A stretch of 64,000 bases of DNA from Streptomyces ochraceiscleroticus (GCF_000720485.1 NZ_JOAX01000001.1:124001-188000); one strand, 5' to 3'; positions 17,335 through 27,276 are shown, counted from the first letter of the stretch. Program-made: numbers and translations. The notes: generated from the sequence alone by a model not told the origin.

Positions 17335-18234
17335 TCACGGGCGGCCGAGCTGGGCGGAGATGCGGCCGAGCTGGTCCAGGCGCTGTTCCAGCGTCGGGTG
17401 GGAGGACAGCAACTGGACGGCGTTCGCCTTGGAGAACGCCGGGGCGAAGTAGAACGCGTTGAACGGCTCGGCCTTGCGCAGGTCGCGGGTCGGAATCCGC
17501 GCCATCTGGCCGGTGACCTTGGTGAGCGCGGCGGCCAGCGCGGACGGCCGCCCGGTGAGCAGGGCGGCGGCCCGGTCGGCCGACAGCTCGCGGTAGCGGG
17601 ACAGCAGCCGGGTGAGCAGGAAGCTGATGACATAGACCACCGCACTGACGGCTGTGACGATCAGGATGGCGAGGGCGGCGTTGTTGTCCCGGTTGCTGCG
17701 CCCCACGCCGCTCCAGAGCGCCGCCCGGGTGATGATCCCGGCCAGTACGCCCAGGAACGAGGCGATGGTCATCACCGCCACGTCGCGGTGGGCGACGTGC
17801 GACAGCTCGTGCGCGAGGACCCCCTCCAGCTCCTCGGGCTCCAGCCGCCGCAGCAGCCCGGTGGTGGCACAGACCAGGGAGTTCTTCTGGTTGCGCCCGG
17901 TGGCGAAGGCGTTCGGTACATCGCTGTCGGCGATGCAGACCTTCGGCTTGGGCATGTCCGCGAGCGCGCACAGCCGGTCCACGGCACCGTGCAGCTCGGG
18001 TGCCTGCTCGGGGGTGACCTCGCGCGCGCCCATGGCGAACGCAGCGATCCGGTCGCTGAACCAGAACTGCCCGATGAACAGCGCGCCCGAGATCACCAGC
18101 ACGAACACCCATGCGCCCTTGAGCAGCACCACCAGCACGCCGACGACCACGACGTACAGCAGGCCGATGAAGAACATCGTCATGACCATGCGCGAGGTCA
18201 GTCCGCGGTCCGGGGCGAATCGGGTCTCTGCCAT
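17335..18234 (-). CDS. htpX: Membrane-bound zinc metalloprotease HtpX
   Basis: A 299-residue inner-membrane M48 protease that degrades misfolded membrane proteins. Two N-terminal helices (about residues 18-60) precede the HELSHVAHRD zinc site near residue 141. Two further helices surround residues 155-210, and the third ligand glutamate lies in RYRELSADRAA. The ATG at 18234 has GGAGG 6 nt upstream; the longer frame to 18267 lacks such a site. It forms a probable operon with pspAB, an envelope-stress pair. Confidence 0.93.
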   Translation of the reverse strand: MAETRFAPDRGLTSRMVMTMFFIGLLYVVVVGVLVVLLKGAWVFVLVISGALFIGQFWFSDRIAAFAMGAREVTPEQAPELHGAVDRLCALADMPKPKVCIADSDVPNAFATGRNQKNSLVCATTGLLRRLEPEELEGVLAHELSHVAHRDVAVMTIASFLGVLAGIITRAALWSGVGRSNRDNNAALAILIVTAVSAVVYVISFLLTRLLSRYRELSADRAAALLTGRPSALAAALTKVTGQMARIPTRDLRKAEPFNAFYFAPAFSKANAVQLLSSHPTLEQRLDQLGRISAQLGRP

Positions 18235-18436
18235 GAGGTCCTCCAGCCGGACGGTCCAGCCGTCCACCCGCTATGACGACGCCTCTGCCCCGATTCTCCC
18301 TCTTGATTCCGCTTTGGTTCCTCTTGGCGGGGCAAAGGGCCGTGATCATTTCCCTGGCACCGGGCGCTTCCCGGCCCCTGCACCGCCACCAGCGGCCCTT
18401 TCGCCGCCCTCAGCGGGCTTTCGCCCGCCGGTGCCC

Positions 18437-19342
18437 CTACGTCGCGAGCTGTGCCGGGGCCTCCGCCGCGATCCGCTCGAACACCGACAGGTCCGCCGCG
18501 AAGATCGTGTCGTCGATCGGCCAGTGCAGGACGATCTCGTCGATGCCCAGCTCGCCATGGCGCCCGGCGAAGTCCACGAACGCGTCGACGGAGTCCAGCG
18601 GCCGGTCCGGCGTGAAGCCGGTCAGCAGGGTCTTCGGCAGCTTCCCGGCGTCCCGGCCGACGGCCTCGCACGCCGTGCCCAGCTTCTCGATCTGCCCGGC
18701 GATCGCGGCGTGCGACTGCTCGGGCGTCCCGGCCGCGGACACCTTCGGGTCGCCCGTGGTGACCCACGCCTGCCCGTACCGCGCCGCCAGCCGCAGCCCA
18801 CGCGGACCGGTGGCCGCCACCGCGAACGGCAGCCGCGGCCGCTGCACGCACCCGGGGACGTTGCGTACCTCGTGCGCCTTGTAGTGCTCGCCCTCGTACG
18901 TGACCGCGTCCTCGGTGAGCAGGCGGTCCAGCAGGGCGACGAACTCGGCGAAGTGATCGGCGCGTTCACGCGGCGTCCAGGGCTCCTCGCCCTCGCCGAG
19001 CAGGGCGTACGCGTCGAAGCCGTTGCCGCCCGCGCCGATGCCGAGCGTGATCCGGCCGTCGCTGATGTCGTCCAGCGAGATCAGCTCCTTGGCAAGGGTG
19101 ACCGGGTGCCGGAAGTTGGGGGAGGTCACGAGGGTGCCCAGCCGCATGCGGGAGGTCGCGGCGGCGGCCGCGGTCAGGGTGGGCACCGCACCGAACCACG
19201 GCCCGTCCCGGAAGGGCACCCGCCAGGAGAGGTGGTCGTAGGTGTACGCGGCGTGGAAGCCCAGCTCCTCGGCGCGCTGCCACACCTCCCGCCCGCCTTC
19301 GGACCAGCGGCGGACGGGCAGAATCACGGTGCTCAGTCGCAT
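18437..19342 (-). CDS. LLM-class (F420-dependent type) flavin oxidoreductase
   Basis: A 301-residue TIM-barrel protein of the luciferase-like monooxygenase superfamily. Landmarks are YDHLSWR near residue 35, the RMRLGTLVTSPNFRHPVTLAKE core, ISDGRITLGIGAGGNGFD, and FAVAATGPRGLRLAARYG. This branch usually uses coenzyme F420 rather than FMN in actinomycetes; the substrate is unknown. The ATG is at 19342. The gene is transcribed divergently from the HAD gene, with 79 bp between the starts. Confidence 0.85.
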   Translation of the reverse strand: MRLSTVILPVRRWSEGGREVWQRAEELGFHAAYTYDHLSWRVPFRDGPWFGAVPTLTAAAAATSRMRLGTLVTSPNFRHPVTLAKELISLDDISDGRITLGIGAGGNGFDAYALLGEGEEPWTPRERADHFAEFVALLDRLLTEDAVTYEGEHYKAHEVRNVPGCVQRPRLPFAVAATGPRGLRLAARYGQAWVTTGDPKVSAAGTPEQSHAAIAGQIEKLGTACEAVGRDAGKLPKTLLTGFTPDRPLDSVDAFVDFAGRHGELGIDEIVLHWPIDDTIFAADLSVFERIAAEAPAQLAT

Positions 19343-19421
19343 GTCACCGAGCCTACGGTGGACATGGACCGGAAGCGCGTAAAGCTCATGCGCGCAACCC
19401 AACGCACGTCTGTGCGCGCAT

Positions 19422-20330
19422 ATGCGGGAAGATGGCCTGGTGACTGATGGCCCTGTGACAGACGATCCCGCCGCCGAGCCACCGCTGCCCGGCCGCCGCA
19501 CCCGGCTGATCGCCACGGACCTCGACGGCACCCTGCTGCACGACGACAAGACCGTCTCGGACCGTACGATCGCCGCGCTCGCCGCCGCCGAGGAGGCCGG
19601 CATCGAGGTCTTCTTCGTCACCGGCCGGCCGGCCCGCTGGATGGACGTCGTCAGCGACCATGTGCACGGACACGGCCTGGCGATCTGCGCCAACGGCGCC
19701 GCCGTCGTCGATCTGCACCGAGGTCGCCGCATCGTCGAGGTCCGCGCGCTGGAGCGGAGCGCGGCGCTCGGCGTCGTGGAGGCGCTGCGCGCCGCGGCGC
19801 CGGGTACGTCGTTCGCCGTCGAGCGCACCGGCGGCATCCACTACGAGCCGCAGTACCCGCCGTTCCACCTCGATCCGGCCGCGCTGATCGCGCCCGTCGA
19901 GAAGCTGCTCGGCGAGGAGTCCGAGAAGGCCGACGAACCCGTGCTGAAGCTTCTCGCCCACCACTCCGAGCTGCACCCGGACGCGTTCCTCACGCTGGCC
20001 CGCGAGGCCGCCGGACACCTCGCGTCGTTCACCCGGTCCAGTCCCACAGCGCTGCTGGAGATCAGCAGCGCGGGCGTCAGCAAGGCCGGCACGCTCGCCC
20101 GCTGCTGCGCCGAACGCGGCATCGCCCCGCACGAAGTGGTCGCGTTCGGCGACATGCCGAACGACCTCGAGATGCTGACCTGGGCCGGTACGTCCTACGC
20201 CATGGCCAACGCGCACCCGGACGTACTGGCCGCGACCACCCACCGCACGGCGGGCAACAACGAGGACGGCGTCGCTCTCGTCATCGAACGTTTGATCGAC
20301 AAGTTGCTGAAGGAACGATCCAGCGGCTGA
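19422..20330 (+). CDS. Cof-type HAD-IIB family phosphatase (second copy)
   Basis: A 302-residue HAD phosphatase related to the one after ser[10 protein letters not shown] (motif I) lies near residue 31, FFVTGRP (motif II) follows, and GDMPNDLEM (motif IV) lies near residue 246. Substrates of this group are small phosphoesters such as sugar phosphates; none can be assigned here. The start is the ATG at 19422 or possibly the GTG at 19440. It ends 80 bp before the convergent M23 gene, with no strong terminator between them. Confidence 0.88.
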   Translation: MREDGLVTDGPVTDDPAAEPPLPGRRTRLIATDLDGTLLHDDKTVSDRTIAALAAAEEAGIEVFFVTGRPARWMDVVSDHVHGHGLAICANGAAVVDLHRGRRIVEVRALERSAALGVVEALRAAAPGTSFAVERTGGIHYEPQYPPFHLDPAALIAPVEKLLGEESEKADEPVLKLLAHHSELHPDAFLTLAREAAGHLASFTRSSPTALLEISSAGVSKAGTLARCCAERGIAPHEVVAFGDMPNDLEMLTWAGTSYAMANAHPDVLAATTHRTAGNNEDGVALVIERLIDKLLKERSSG

Positions 20331-20350
20331 CCCGGCGGCGCTGCACGGTC

Positions 20351-20431
20351 GCACAGCCGTACTGCCGACCCTGCAGCGCCTCACACCCGTACCGCCGACC
20401 GGTCGGCGCGTCACACTCGTACGCCGCGACC
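20351..20431. repeat. Degenerate tandem repeat, 30-bp period, three units
   Basis: Units resembling TCACACCCGTACCGCCGACC occur at 20351-20370, 20381-20400 and 20411-20431. The third unit covers the stop codon and last codons of the M23 gene, so the repeat may have been copied outward from the coding end. It has no visible function. Confidence 0.5.
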
Positions 20432-21718
20432 CCGCAGCCAGTGGAGCGGCTCGACCGCCGTGTCGGCACCGGGGCCGCGCCGCACCTCGAAGTGCAGATG
20501 CGGCCCGGTGGAGTTCCCGGTGTTCCCGGACAGCGCGATCGGCTGCCCGGCGCGCACCCGCTGCCCCGGGCGCACCAGTACCGCCGAGAGGTGCGCGTAC
20601 TGCGTGTACGTGCGCCTGCCGTGCCGCACCACCACGCTGATCCCGAAGGGACCCCCGCACTCCACCGCCGACACCCGGCCGCGGCCCACCGACCGCACGG
20701 GCGTGCCGACCGGCACCGCGAAGTCCTGCCCCGTGTGGCGGTTCGCCCAGTGCGCACCGGCGCCGCCGTACGAGGCCGACAGCGTGTATCCCGTCACCGG
20801 CCGGGTCCACCCCCGCGCGGGCACGGCAGCGGGCGCGAGGAACCCGGCGGCCGAGGCCACCCGGTCCGGCGGTCCGGCGCAGCCGCCGGACCCGGCAGCG
20901 CCGGTCACCAACCGCCACAGCCGCCCGCGCGCCCGGTCCAGGCTGCGCCCGATGCGCGCCCGCTCGCCGGCCAGCCGCTGCTGCCGGGCCTCGAGGGCCT
21001 GCGTACGGCCGGCCGCCGCCGCGCTCCCCGCCGCCAGCTCCCGGCTCGCGCGCAGCGCCGTGCGCGCCCTGGCCGCCACGGCGCGCTCCCGCCGCTCGGC
21101 CAGCCGGTGGCCGCGCAGCAGGTCCGCCGGGGACGCCGCGGCCAGCACGCGCACGGCATAGGACAGCCCGCTGCCGGTGCGGTACTGCTCGGCCGCGATC
21201 CGCCCGGCGGTGCGGCGCAGCGCCGCCGCGGTACGGCGTTCCCGGCGCAGCCGCTCGGTCAGCCGCCCGGCGCGGGCCCGCTCCGCCCTGGCGGCACGCA
21301 TGCCTTCCTTGTACGACCGGCCGGCCCGGCTCGCGGCCGCGTCGAGCCGCTGCACCTCCAGGCGCGCCCGGACCAGCCGGCCGGCCCGTCCGCGCGCGGC
21401 GATACGGTCGCGCGCCGCGGTACGGCCGGACCCGCCGCTCTCGTACCGCGCGCCGCCCGCGCGCCGTACCTCGGTACCGCGTCGTGCCGCGTCCTCGTGG
21501 CGCACCACGTGTGCCGGCAGCGCCGCGCTCTCGTACGCGGTGGCCGCCACGGCCGGGCCCACGGGCGCGCCGTCCGTGAGCAGTCCGCCGGGCAGCAGCC
21601 CGCCCAGCACGATCGTGAACGCGCTTACGACGGCACCGCGTCGGCGGGCGCGCGGCCGGCCGGCGCGGCCCCGGTGCGGCGCGCGTGCCTCCGGACGGCA
21701 CGACAGACCTGGATGCAT
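20411..21718 (-). CDS. M23-family peptidoglycan metallopeptidase with coiled-coil region
   Basis: A 435-residue exported protein. A basic N-terminus and a hydrophobic stretch at about residues 30-60 (signal peptide or anchor) precede a long Arg/Ala-rich helical region (about 100-270), likely a coiled coil. A C-terminal LytM/M23 domain carries the zinc motifs HTGQDF (near 330) and HLHFEV (near 408). The layout resembles EnvC/NlpD-like factors and RipA-type wall enzymes. Since both zinc motifs are intact it is probably an active endopeptidase rather than an activator. The ATG at 21718 is the only good start. Confidence 0.83.
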   Translation of the reverse strand: MHPGLSCRPEARAPHRGRAGRPRARRRGAVVSAFTIVLGGLLPGGLLTDGAPVGPAVAATAYESAALPAHVVRHEDAARRGTEVRRAGGARYESGGSGRTAARDRIAARGRAGRLVRARLEVQRLDAAASRAGRSYKEGMRAARAERARAGRLTERLRRERRTAAALRRTAGRIAAEQYRTGSGLSYAVRVLAAASPADLLRGHRLAERRERAVAARARTALRASRELAAGSAAAAGRTQALEARQQRLAGERARIGRSLDRARGRLWRLVTGAAGSGGCAGPPDRVASAAGFLAPAAVPARGWTRPVTGYTLSASYGGAGAHWANRHTGQDFAVPVGTPVRSVGRGRVSAVECGGPFGISVVVRHGRRTYTQYAHLSAVLVRPGQRVRAGQPIALSGNTGNSTGPHLHFEVRRGPGADTAVEPLHWLRGRGVRV

Positions 21719-21859
21719 GGGCAGATAGTGGCGCGATCAGGACGCGGGGCGCGGGAGCGTGGTTCCCGCTCCCGCGCGTAAGCCACCGAACGGAGCACAG
21801 ACGTCCGGCCACCTGGGGGAGCCTGCCGTACGCACCACCTGGGGCGGCGCCGCCGCCCG

Positions 21860-23614
21860 TTACAGCGGCGCCTCCCACGTGACCGTCGTGCCCGCGCCCT
21901 CCTCGCCGAGCCCCGGCCCGTACGTACTGCATCCGCCCAGCGCCTCCGCCCTGCGGGCGAGGTTCTTCAGGCCGCTGCGCCGGCCGCCCTCGGGGATGCC
22001 CACGCCGTCGTCGGCGACCGTCAGCCGTACCGCGTCCCGCCCGTCCGGCAGCGTGGCCGTGGCGTCCACGACGATCTCGATGCGGGAGGCATGGGCGTGC
22101 CGGAAGGCGTTGGACAGCGCCTCACGGAGCGCGGCGATCAGGTTCTTGCCGGCCGACTCGCCGACCCTGGCGTCCACCGGGCCGGCGAAGTTCACCGACG
22201 GCTGGAAGCCCAGCGGCACCGCCGCCGTGCCGATCTCGCGCAGCACCCGTGTGCGCAGTCCCGCGGGCGCCTCGGCGGGTCCCTGCTGCAGGGCGAAGAT
22301 CGCCGTACGGATCTCCTGGATCGTCACGTCCAGTTCGTCGACGGCCTTGCCGACGCCGTCCCGCACCTCGGGCACCACGGCCTTGCGCGCGGCGCCCTCC
22401 AGCATCATCCCGGTCGCGAACAGCCGCTGGATGACCAGGTCGTGCAGGTCCCGGGCGATCCGGTCGCGGTCCTCGTAGACGGCCAGCCGCTCGCGGTCGC
22501 GCCGCGCGTCCGCCAGGACCAGCGCCAGCGCGGCCTGCTGGGCGAACTGGGTGGCCAGCGTGCGCTCCGCGGCGGTGAACTGCCGCGCGCCACGGGCCCG
22601 CGGCGTGGCGAGGGTGCCCAGCACACGGCCGCCGCTCTTCAGGGGCAGCAGCATGCTGGGCCCGAAGTACGGCGCGACCTCGGTGACCATGCGCGGATCG
22701 GCCGCCGAGTCCTCGACGAACACCGGTTCGCCGGCGAGGAGGGTGGCGGTCACGGGACTGTCGGGCGGGATGTGCGTCCCCGTGAGCCGCACCGGGTCGT
22801 CCGCCGCCGCGGCCACGATCTCCAGCCCGCCGTCCGCCACGGGCAGCAGCACGATCCCGGCCGCCGAGTCCGCCAGCCGCCGGGCCTGTTCGGCGACGAC
22901 GGCCAGCGACTCGTCCACGTCGCTGCCCGCGAGGAGCGCGGTGGTGACGGCGGCCGCGCCGTCGATCCAGCGCTCGCGCTGCCGGGTCGCCGCGTACATC
23001 CGGGCGTTGCCGATCGCCAGGCCCGCCTCGGTCGCGAGCACCCGCACCATCTGCAGGTCGCCCTCGCTGAACTCGCCGCCGCCGCGCTTTTCCGTCAGAT
23101 AGAGGTTGCCGAAGATCTCGCCCTGCACGCGGATCGGCACCCCGAGGAACGTGCGCATCGGCGGGTGCCCGGGCGGGAAACCGGCCGCGCGCGGGTCCTG
23201 CGTGAGGTCGGTCAGGCGCACCGGCCGGGGGTCGTGGATGAGCGCGCCGAGCAGGCCCTTGTGGCCGTCGGGCAGCGCGCCGATGCGCCGGTGGTCCTCC
23301 CCCGCCACGCCGTACGTCACGAAGTCCGACAGGCCCTCGCGCGCCTCGTCGACGATGCCGATGGCCGCGTACCGGGCGCCGGCCAGCTCGGCCGCGGTCT
23401 CCACGATGCGGTCCAGCGTGATGTGCAGGTCCAGGCCGGCGCCGACGGTCCGCATCGCCTCGAGGAGGCGCGGCAGCCGGGCGGTGATCTGCGGGGCCAG
23501 CCCCTGGAGGCTTCGCGTCGCCTCCGTGGCGGCGTCCATGGTGCCGGCATCGGATTCCTGCGCCGGGTCCTCTGCCGGTCCGGGCCCGCTCGCTGGTCCT
23601 GCCGTGGCTGCCAT
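21860..23614 (-). CDS. DevS/DosS-like GAF-domain sensor histidine kinase
   Basis: A 584-residue soluble kinase with two GAF domains (about residues 60-210 and 230-375), a HisKA_3 dimerisation box with phosphoacceptor His391 (DRIARDLHDLVIQRLF) and a HATPase domain (N-box about 497-510, DDGVGIPEGG later). The first GAF domain contains GFPPGHPPMRTFLGVP with His150, which corresponds to the heme-ligand His149 of mycobacterial DosS, so heme-based sensing of O2, NO or CO, or redox, is plausible. It lies 88 bp after cydCD on the same strand and may be the last gene of the cyd operon. No response regulator gene lies next to it. Confidence 0.88.
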   Translation of the reverse strand: MAATAGPASGPGPAEDPAQESDAGTMDAATEATRSLQGLAPQITARLPRLLEAMRTVGAGLDLHITLDRIVETAAELAGARYAAIGIVDEAREGLSDFVTYGVAGEDHRRIGALPDGHKGLLGALIHDPRPVRLTDLTQDPRAAGFPPGHPPMRTFLGVPIRVQGEIFGNLYLTEKRGGGEFSEGDLQMVRVLATEAGLAIGNARMYAATRQRERWIDGAAAVTTALLAGSDVDESLAVVAEQARRLADSAAGIVLLPVADGGLEIVAAAADDPVRLTGTHIPPDSPVTATLLAGEPVFVEDSAADPRMVTEVAPYFGPSMLLPLKSGGRVLGTLATPRARGARQFTAAERTLATQFAQQAALALVLADARRDRERLAVYEDRDRIARDLHDLVIQRLFATGMMLEGAARKAVVPEVRDGVGKAVDELDVTIQEIRTAIFALQQGPAEAPAGLRTRVLREIGTAAVPLGFQPSVNFAGPVDARVGESAGKNLIAALREALSNAFRHAHASRIEIVVDATATLPDGRDAVRLTVADDGVGIPEGGRRSGLKNLARRAEALGGCSTYGPGLGEEGAGTTVTWEAPL

Positions 23615-23702
23615 GCCACGAGCCTAGTAAGTCCCTTTTGTCGAGGAAAGTCGTGGTCGTTGCGAGACTCGCGTGCGCCCGCGTGGCGCCAGGGGCGCGC
23701 CG

Positions 23703-26700
23703 CTACGGGCGGGCCGCCGCGACGTACCGCGCGTCCGTCGCCCGCTCGCGGTCCCGCATCCGGCGGAACGGGCCGTCGGCCGCGGCCAGCTCCTCGTACG
23801 GGCCGCGCTGCACCACACGCCCGCGATCCAGTACGAGGATCTCGTCGACCGCCTCCAGACCGGCCAGCCGGTGCGTGATCAGGACCGTCGTCCGGCCGCT
23901 GGTCGCCTCCAGCAGGTCGGCGGTCAGCGCGTCGGCGGTGGCCAGGTCCAGGTGCTCGGCCGGCTCGTCCAGCACCAGCACGGGGAAGTCCGCGAGCAGC
24001 GCGCGGGCCAGCGCGAGCCGCTGCCGCTGCCCGCCGGACAGCCGCGCGCCGTGCTCGCCGACCAGCGTGTCCAGCCCGTCCGGCAGCCCGCGCACCCAGT
24101 CCGCGAGCCGGGCCCGCTCCAGCGCCTGCCACAGCTCGTTCTCCTCGGCGGAAGGACGGGCCAGCCGGAGGTTCTCCCGCACCGAGCTGTCGAAGAGGTG
24201 GGCGTCCTGCGCGCACAGGCCGACCAGCCGCCGTACCGCGTCGCCGTCCGCCTGCTGCGCGTCCACCCCACCCAGGATGTACGAACCGGCTTCGCGGTCC
24301 AGGAAGCGCAGCAGCACCTGCGCGAGCGTGGTCTTGCCCGAGCCCGACGGGCCGACGACCGCGATCCGGCGGCCGGGCGCGAGCGTGAAGCCCACCCCGT
24401 CGAGCGCCGACCGCGACTGCCCGGGGTGCCGGGCCGTCAGCCCGCTCACCACCACCGGGAACGGCGACTCCGGTACCGCCACCGGCTCGGCCGGCTCCCT
24501 GACCGGCGACGGAGCGTCCAGTACCTCGAAGACCCGCTCGGCGGCGCGGCGGGTGCGCTGCCGGTACTGCACGGCCAGCGGCAGCCCGGCGACCGCCTCG
24601 AACGCGGCCAGCGGCGTCAGCACGACCACCGCCAGGCTCACCCCGCTCAACCGCCCGTCGTGCACGGCCTGTACGCCGACGACCGCGGCGGCCGCGACGG
24701 TCAGCCCGGTCAGCAGCCCGATCAGTCCGGCGCCGGCACCGGCCGCCGCGGCGGACCGGGATGCCACGGCCGTCAGCTCGCGGTCCGCGCGCCGGGTGCC
24801 GGCCAGCCGCTCCCGCAGCGCGCCCGCGACCGTGAGTTCGGCCGTACCGGTCAGGAGGTCGACGACGCGCGCGGAGAGCACGCCGCGGGCCGGGGCCAGC
24901 CGCCGCTCGGCCCGCCGCGCCAGCGCGCCGGACACCAGCGGTACGACGACGCCCGCCAGCAGCAGCCCGGCGGCGAGCACCGCGCCGGCCTCCGGCAGCA
25001 GCCAGGCGGTGAACCCGGCCGAGCCCGCGCCGACCACGACGGCCGCGCCCGCGGGCAGCAGCCAGCGCAGGAAGTAGTCCTGTCCGGCGTCGACGTCCGC
25101 GACCAGCCGGGACAGCAGGTCGCCGCGGCTGCGGTCGCGCAGCCCGGCGGGCGCGAGCTGCTCCAGTCGCCGGTAGACCGCCACACGGACGTCCGCCAGC
25201 ATCCGGAACACCGCGTCGTGCGCGACCAGCCGCTCGGCGTACCGGAAGACGGCCCGGCCGATGCCGAACGCGCGGGTCGCGGTGACCGCGACCATCAGGT
25301 ACAGCACGGGCGGCTGCTGCGAGGCGCGCGAGATCAGCCAGCCGGAGGTGGCCATCAGCCCTACGGCGCTGCCCAGCGCGAGGCTGCCCAGCAGCAGCGC
25401 CAGGGCGAAGCGGGAGCGGTGGGGGCCGGCCAGGCCCCGCAGGCGGGCCAGGGGACGGGCGGGCGTCCGTACCGAAGCGTCGTGGTCGGTGTCGGTATCG
25501 GGGCTCCGGGGGTGATCGTCGGACTGCTGCGCTTTACGCCCGACGACCGCCCTCTCGCCCCCGGCCCCTCCCGATGTCACGGCGGGTGCAGGTGCGTTGT
25601 GGGGTCCGGAGAGGTGAACCACTCGGTCCGCCGCCTGCAACAGCGCCGGTCGGTGGGCCACCAGTAGGACCGTGCGGCCCTCGGACAGTCGGCGTACGGC
25701 CTCCACGACGGACTCCTCCGTCGCGCCGTCGAGGTTCGCGGTGGGCTCGTCGAGCAGCAGTACCGGGCGGTCGGCGAGGAACGCGCGGGCGAGCGCGAGC
25801 CGTTGGCGCTGTCCGGCGGAGAGGCCGGCGCCGGACTCGCCCAGCCGGGTGTCGGGGCCGTCGGGGAGCGCGTCGACGAAACCGAGCGCGCCGGCGTCGC
25901 GCAGCGCGGCCCGCACCGCCGCGTCGTCGGCGTCCGGCCGGGCCAGCCGCACGTTCTCGGCGACGGTGCCGGCGAACAGGTACGGGTGCTGGGGCACCCA
26001 GGCGATACGGCCGCGCCAGTCGTCGGGAGAGAGCGTGGCGAGGTCCACGCCGTCGATCAGCACCCGGCCGGCGGCCGGCTTCGCAAAGCCGAGCAGGACG
26101 TTCAGCAGCGTGGTCTTGCCCGCGCCGGACGGCCCCGTCAGCGCGACGGTCTCCCCGGCCGCGACCTCGAACGAGGTCTGCGGGAGCGAGGGTTCGGGGC
26201 GCCCGGGGTGGCGTACGACCAGGCCGTCCACGACGATCCCAGTGCCCGCCGGGGCCTCGCGCGTGCCGCCGTGCCCGGCCCCCGCCTCGGCCTCCAGTAC
26301 CGCGAAGATCTCCTCGGCGGCCGCCAGCCCCTCGGCCGCCGCGTGGTACTGCGCGCCCACCTGCCGCAGCGGCAGATACGCCTCGGGCGCCAGGATCAGC
26401 ACCATCAGCCCGGTGGACAGGTCGAGGTCGCCCTTCACGAGCCGCATGCCGACGCCGACCGCGACCAGCGCGACCGAGATCGTCGAGAGCAGTTCCAGGG
26501 CGAAGGAGGACAGGAAGGCGATGCGCAGCGTGCGGAGCGTGGCCTGGCGGTATTCGCCGGTTATGGTGCGGATCGCGTCCGCCTGGGCCTTGGCCCGGCC
26601 GAAGACCTTCAGCGTGGGCAGTCCCGCGACGACGTCGAGGAAGTGGCCGGACAGCCGGCTCAGCAGCTTCCACTGCCGGTCCATCCGCGACTGGGTCGCC

Positions 26701-27248
26701 CAGCCGATGAGGATCATGAACAGCGGGATGAGCGGCAGCGTGACGACGATGGTCGCCGCGGAGATCCAGTCGCCGGTCACGATCCGTACGAGCACGGCGA
26801 CGGGCACAACGACCGCGAGACCGAGCTGCGGCAGGTAGCGCGCGAAGTAGTCGTCGAGCGCGTCGATGCCGCGGGTGGCGAGCGTGGTGAGCTCGCCGGT
26901 CCGCTGAGTGCCGAGCCAGGACGGGCCGAGTCCGGTCGCCTTCTCCAGCAGCCGCGTCCGCAGCTCGGACTTCACCGCCGCGCTCGCCCGGTGCGCGGCC
27001 AGTTCGGTCAGCCAGGAGACGAGCCCCCGGCCGACCGAGACCAGCGCGAGCAGCAGGAGCGGCGTGCTCAGGCCGCCGAGGTCGAGGTCGCGTTGGAACG
27101 CACCGACGACGACCTCGGCGATGAGCATCGCCTGGCCGATGACCAGGCCCGCTCCGGCAAGGCCGAGCATCACCACCGCGACGAGGAAGAAGCGGGTGGC
27201 ACGGGCATACCGAAGCAGGCGCGGGTCGATCGGTTTCACGTGAAACAT
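23703..27248 (-). CDS. cydCD: CydCD fusion: thiol-reductant ABC exporter for cytochrome bd assembly
   Basis: An 1181-residue single-chain fusion of the two half-transporters CydD and CydC, each with six helices and an ATPase. CydD half: Walker A GPSGAGKTT, signature LSAGQRQRLALARAF. CydC half: Walker A GPSGSGKTT, signature LSGGQRQRLALARAL. The exporter moves cysteine/glutathione-type thiols (in actinomycetes perhaps mycothiol-related) across the membrane and is needed to assemble cytochrome bd. The start ATG (MFHVKPIDPRL) overlaps a parS site, so codons 1-5 encode FHVK because of that palindrome. AGGACGG lies directly upstream. It follows cydB after 28 bp. Confidence 0.95.
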   Translation of the reverse strand: MFHVKPIDPRLLRYARATRFFLVAVVMLGLAGAGLVIGQAMLIAEVVVGAFQRDLDLGGLSTPLLLLALVSVGRGLVSWLTELAAHRASAAVKSELRTRLLEKATGLGPSWLGTQRTGELTTLATRGIDALDDYFARYLPQLGLAVVVPVAVLVRIVTGDWISAATIVVTLPLIPLFMILIGWATQSRMDRQWKLLSRLSGHFLDVVAGLPTLKVFGRAKAQADAIRTITGEYRQATLRTLRIAFLSSFALELLSTISVALVAVGVGMRLVKGDLDLSTGLMVLILAPEAYLPLRQVGAQYHAAAEGLAAAEEIFAVLEAEAGAGHGGTREAPAGTGIVVDGLVVRHPGRPEPSLPQTSFEVAAGETVALTGPSGAGKTTLLNVLLGFAKPAAGRVLIDGVDLATLSPDDWRGRIAWVPQHPYLFAGTVAENVRLARPDADDAAVRAALRDAGALGFVDALPDGPDTRLGESGAGLSAGQRQRLALARAFLADRPVLLLDEPTANLDGATEESVVEAVRRLSEGRTVLLVAHRPALLQAADRVVHLSGPHNAPAPAVTSGGAGGERAVVGRKAQQSDDHPRSPDTDTDHDASVRTPARPLARLRGLAGPHRSRFALALLLGSLALGSAVGLMATSGWLISRASQQPPVLYLMVAVTATRAFGIGRAVFRYAERLVAHDAVFRMLADVRVAVYRRLEQLAPAGLRDRSRGDLLSRLVADVDAGQDYFLRWLLPAGAAVVVGAGSAGFTAWLLPEAGAVLAAGLLLAGVVVPLVSGALARRAERRLAPARGVLSARVVDLLTGTAELTVAGALRERLAGTRRADRELTAVASRSAAAAGAGAGLIGLLTGLTVAAAAVVGVQAVHDGRLSGVSLAVVVLTPLAAFEAVAGLPLAVQYRQRTRRAAERVFEVLDAPSPVREPAEPVAVPESPFPVVVSGLTARHPGQSRSALDGVGFTLAPGRRIAVVGPSGSGKTTLAQVLLRFLDREAGSYILGGVDAQQADGDAVRRLVGLCAQDAHLFDSSVRENLRLARPSAEENELWQALERARLADWVRGLPDGLDTLVGEHGARLSGGQRQRLALARALLADFPVLVLDEPAEHLDLATADALTADLLEATSGRTTVLITHRLAGLEAVDEILVLDRGRVVQRGPYEELAAADGPFRRMRDRERATDARYVAAARP
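27233..27246. promoter_or_regulatory. parS: parS site across the cydCD start codon
   Basis: An exact GTTTCACGTGAAAC. On the minus strand it supplies the final G of the cydCD ATG and the next codons, so ParB bound here would cover the translation start of that gene at the DNA level. Confidence 0.93.
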
Positions 27249-27276
27249 CCGTCCTGGCGTGCGTAACGGAAGGGGA

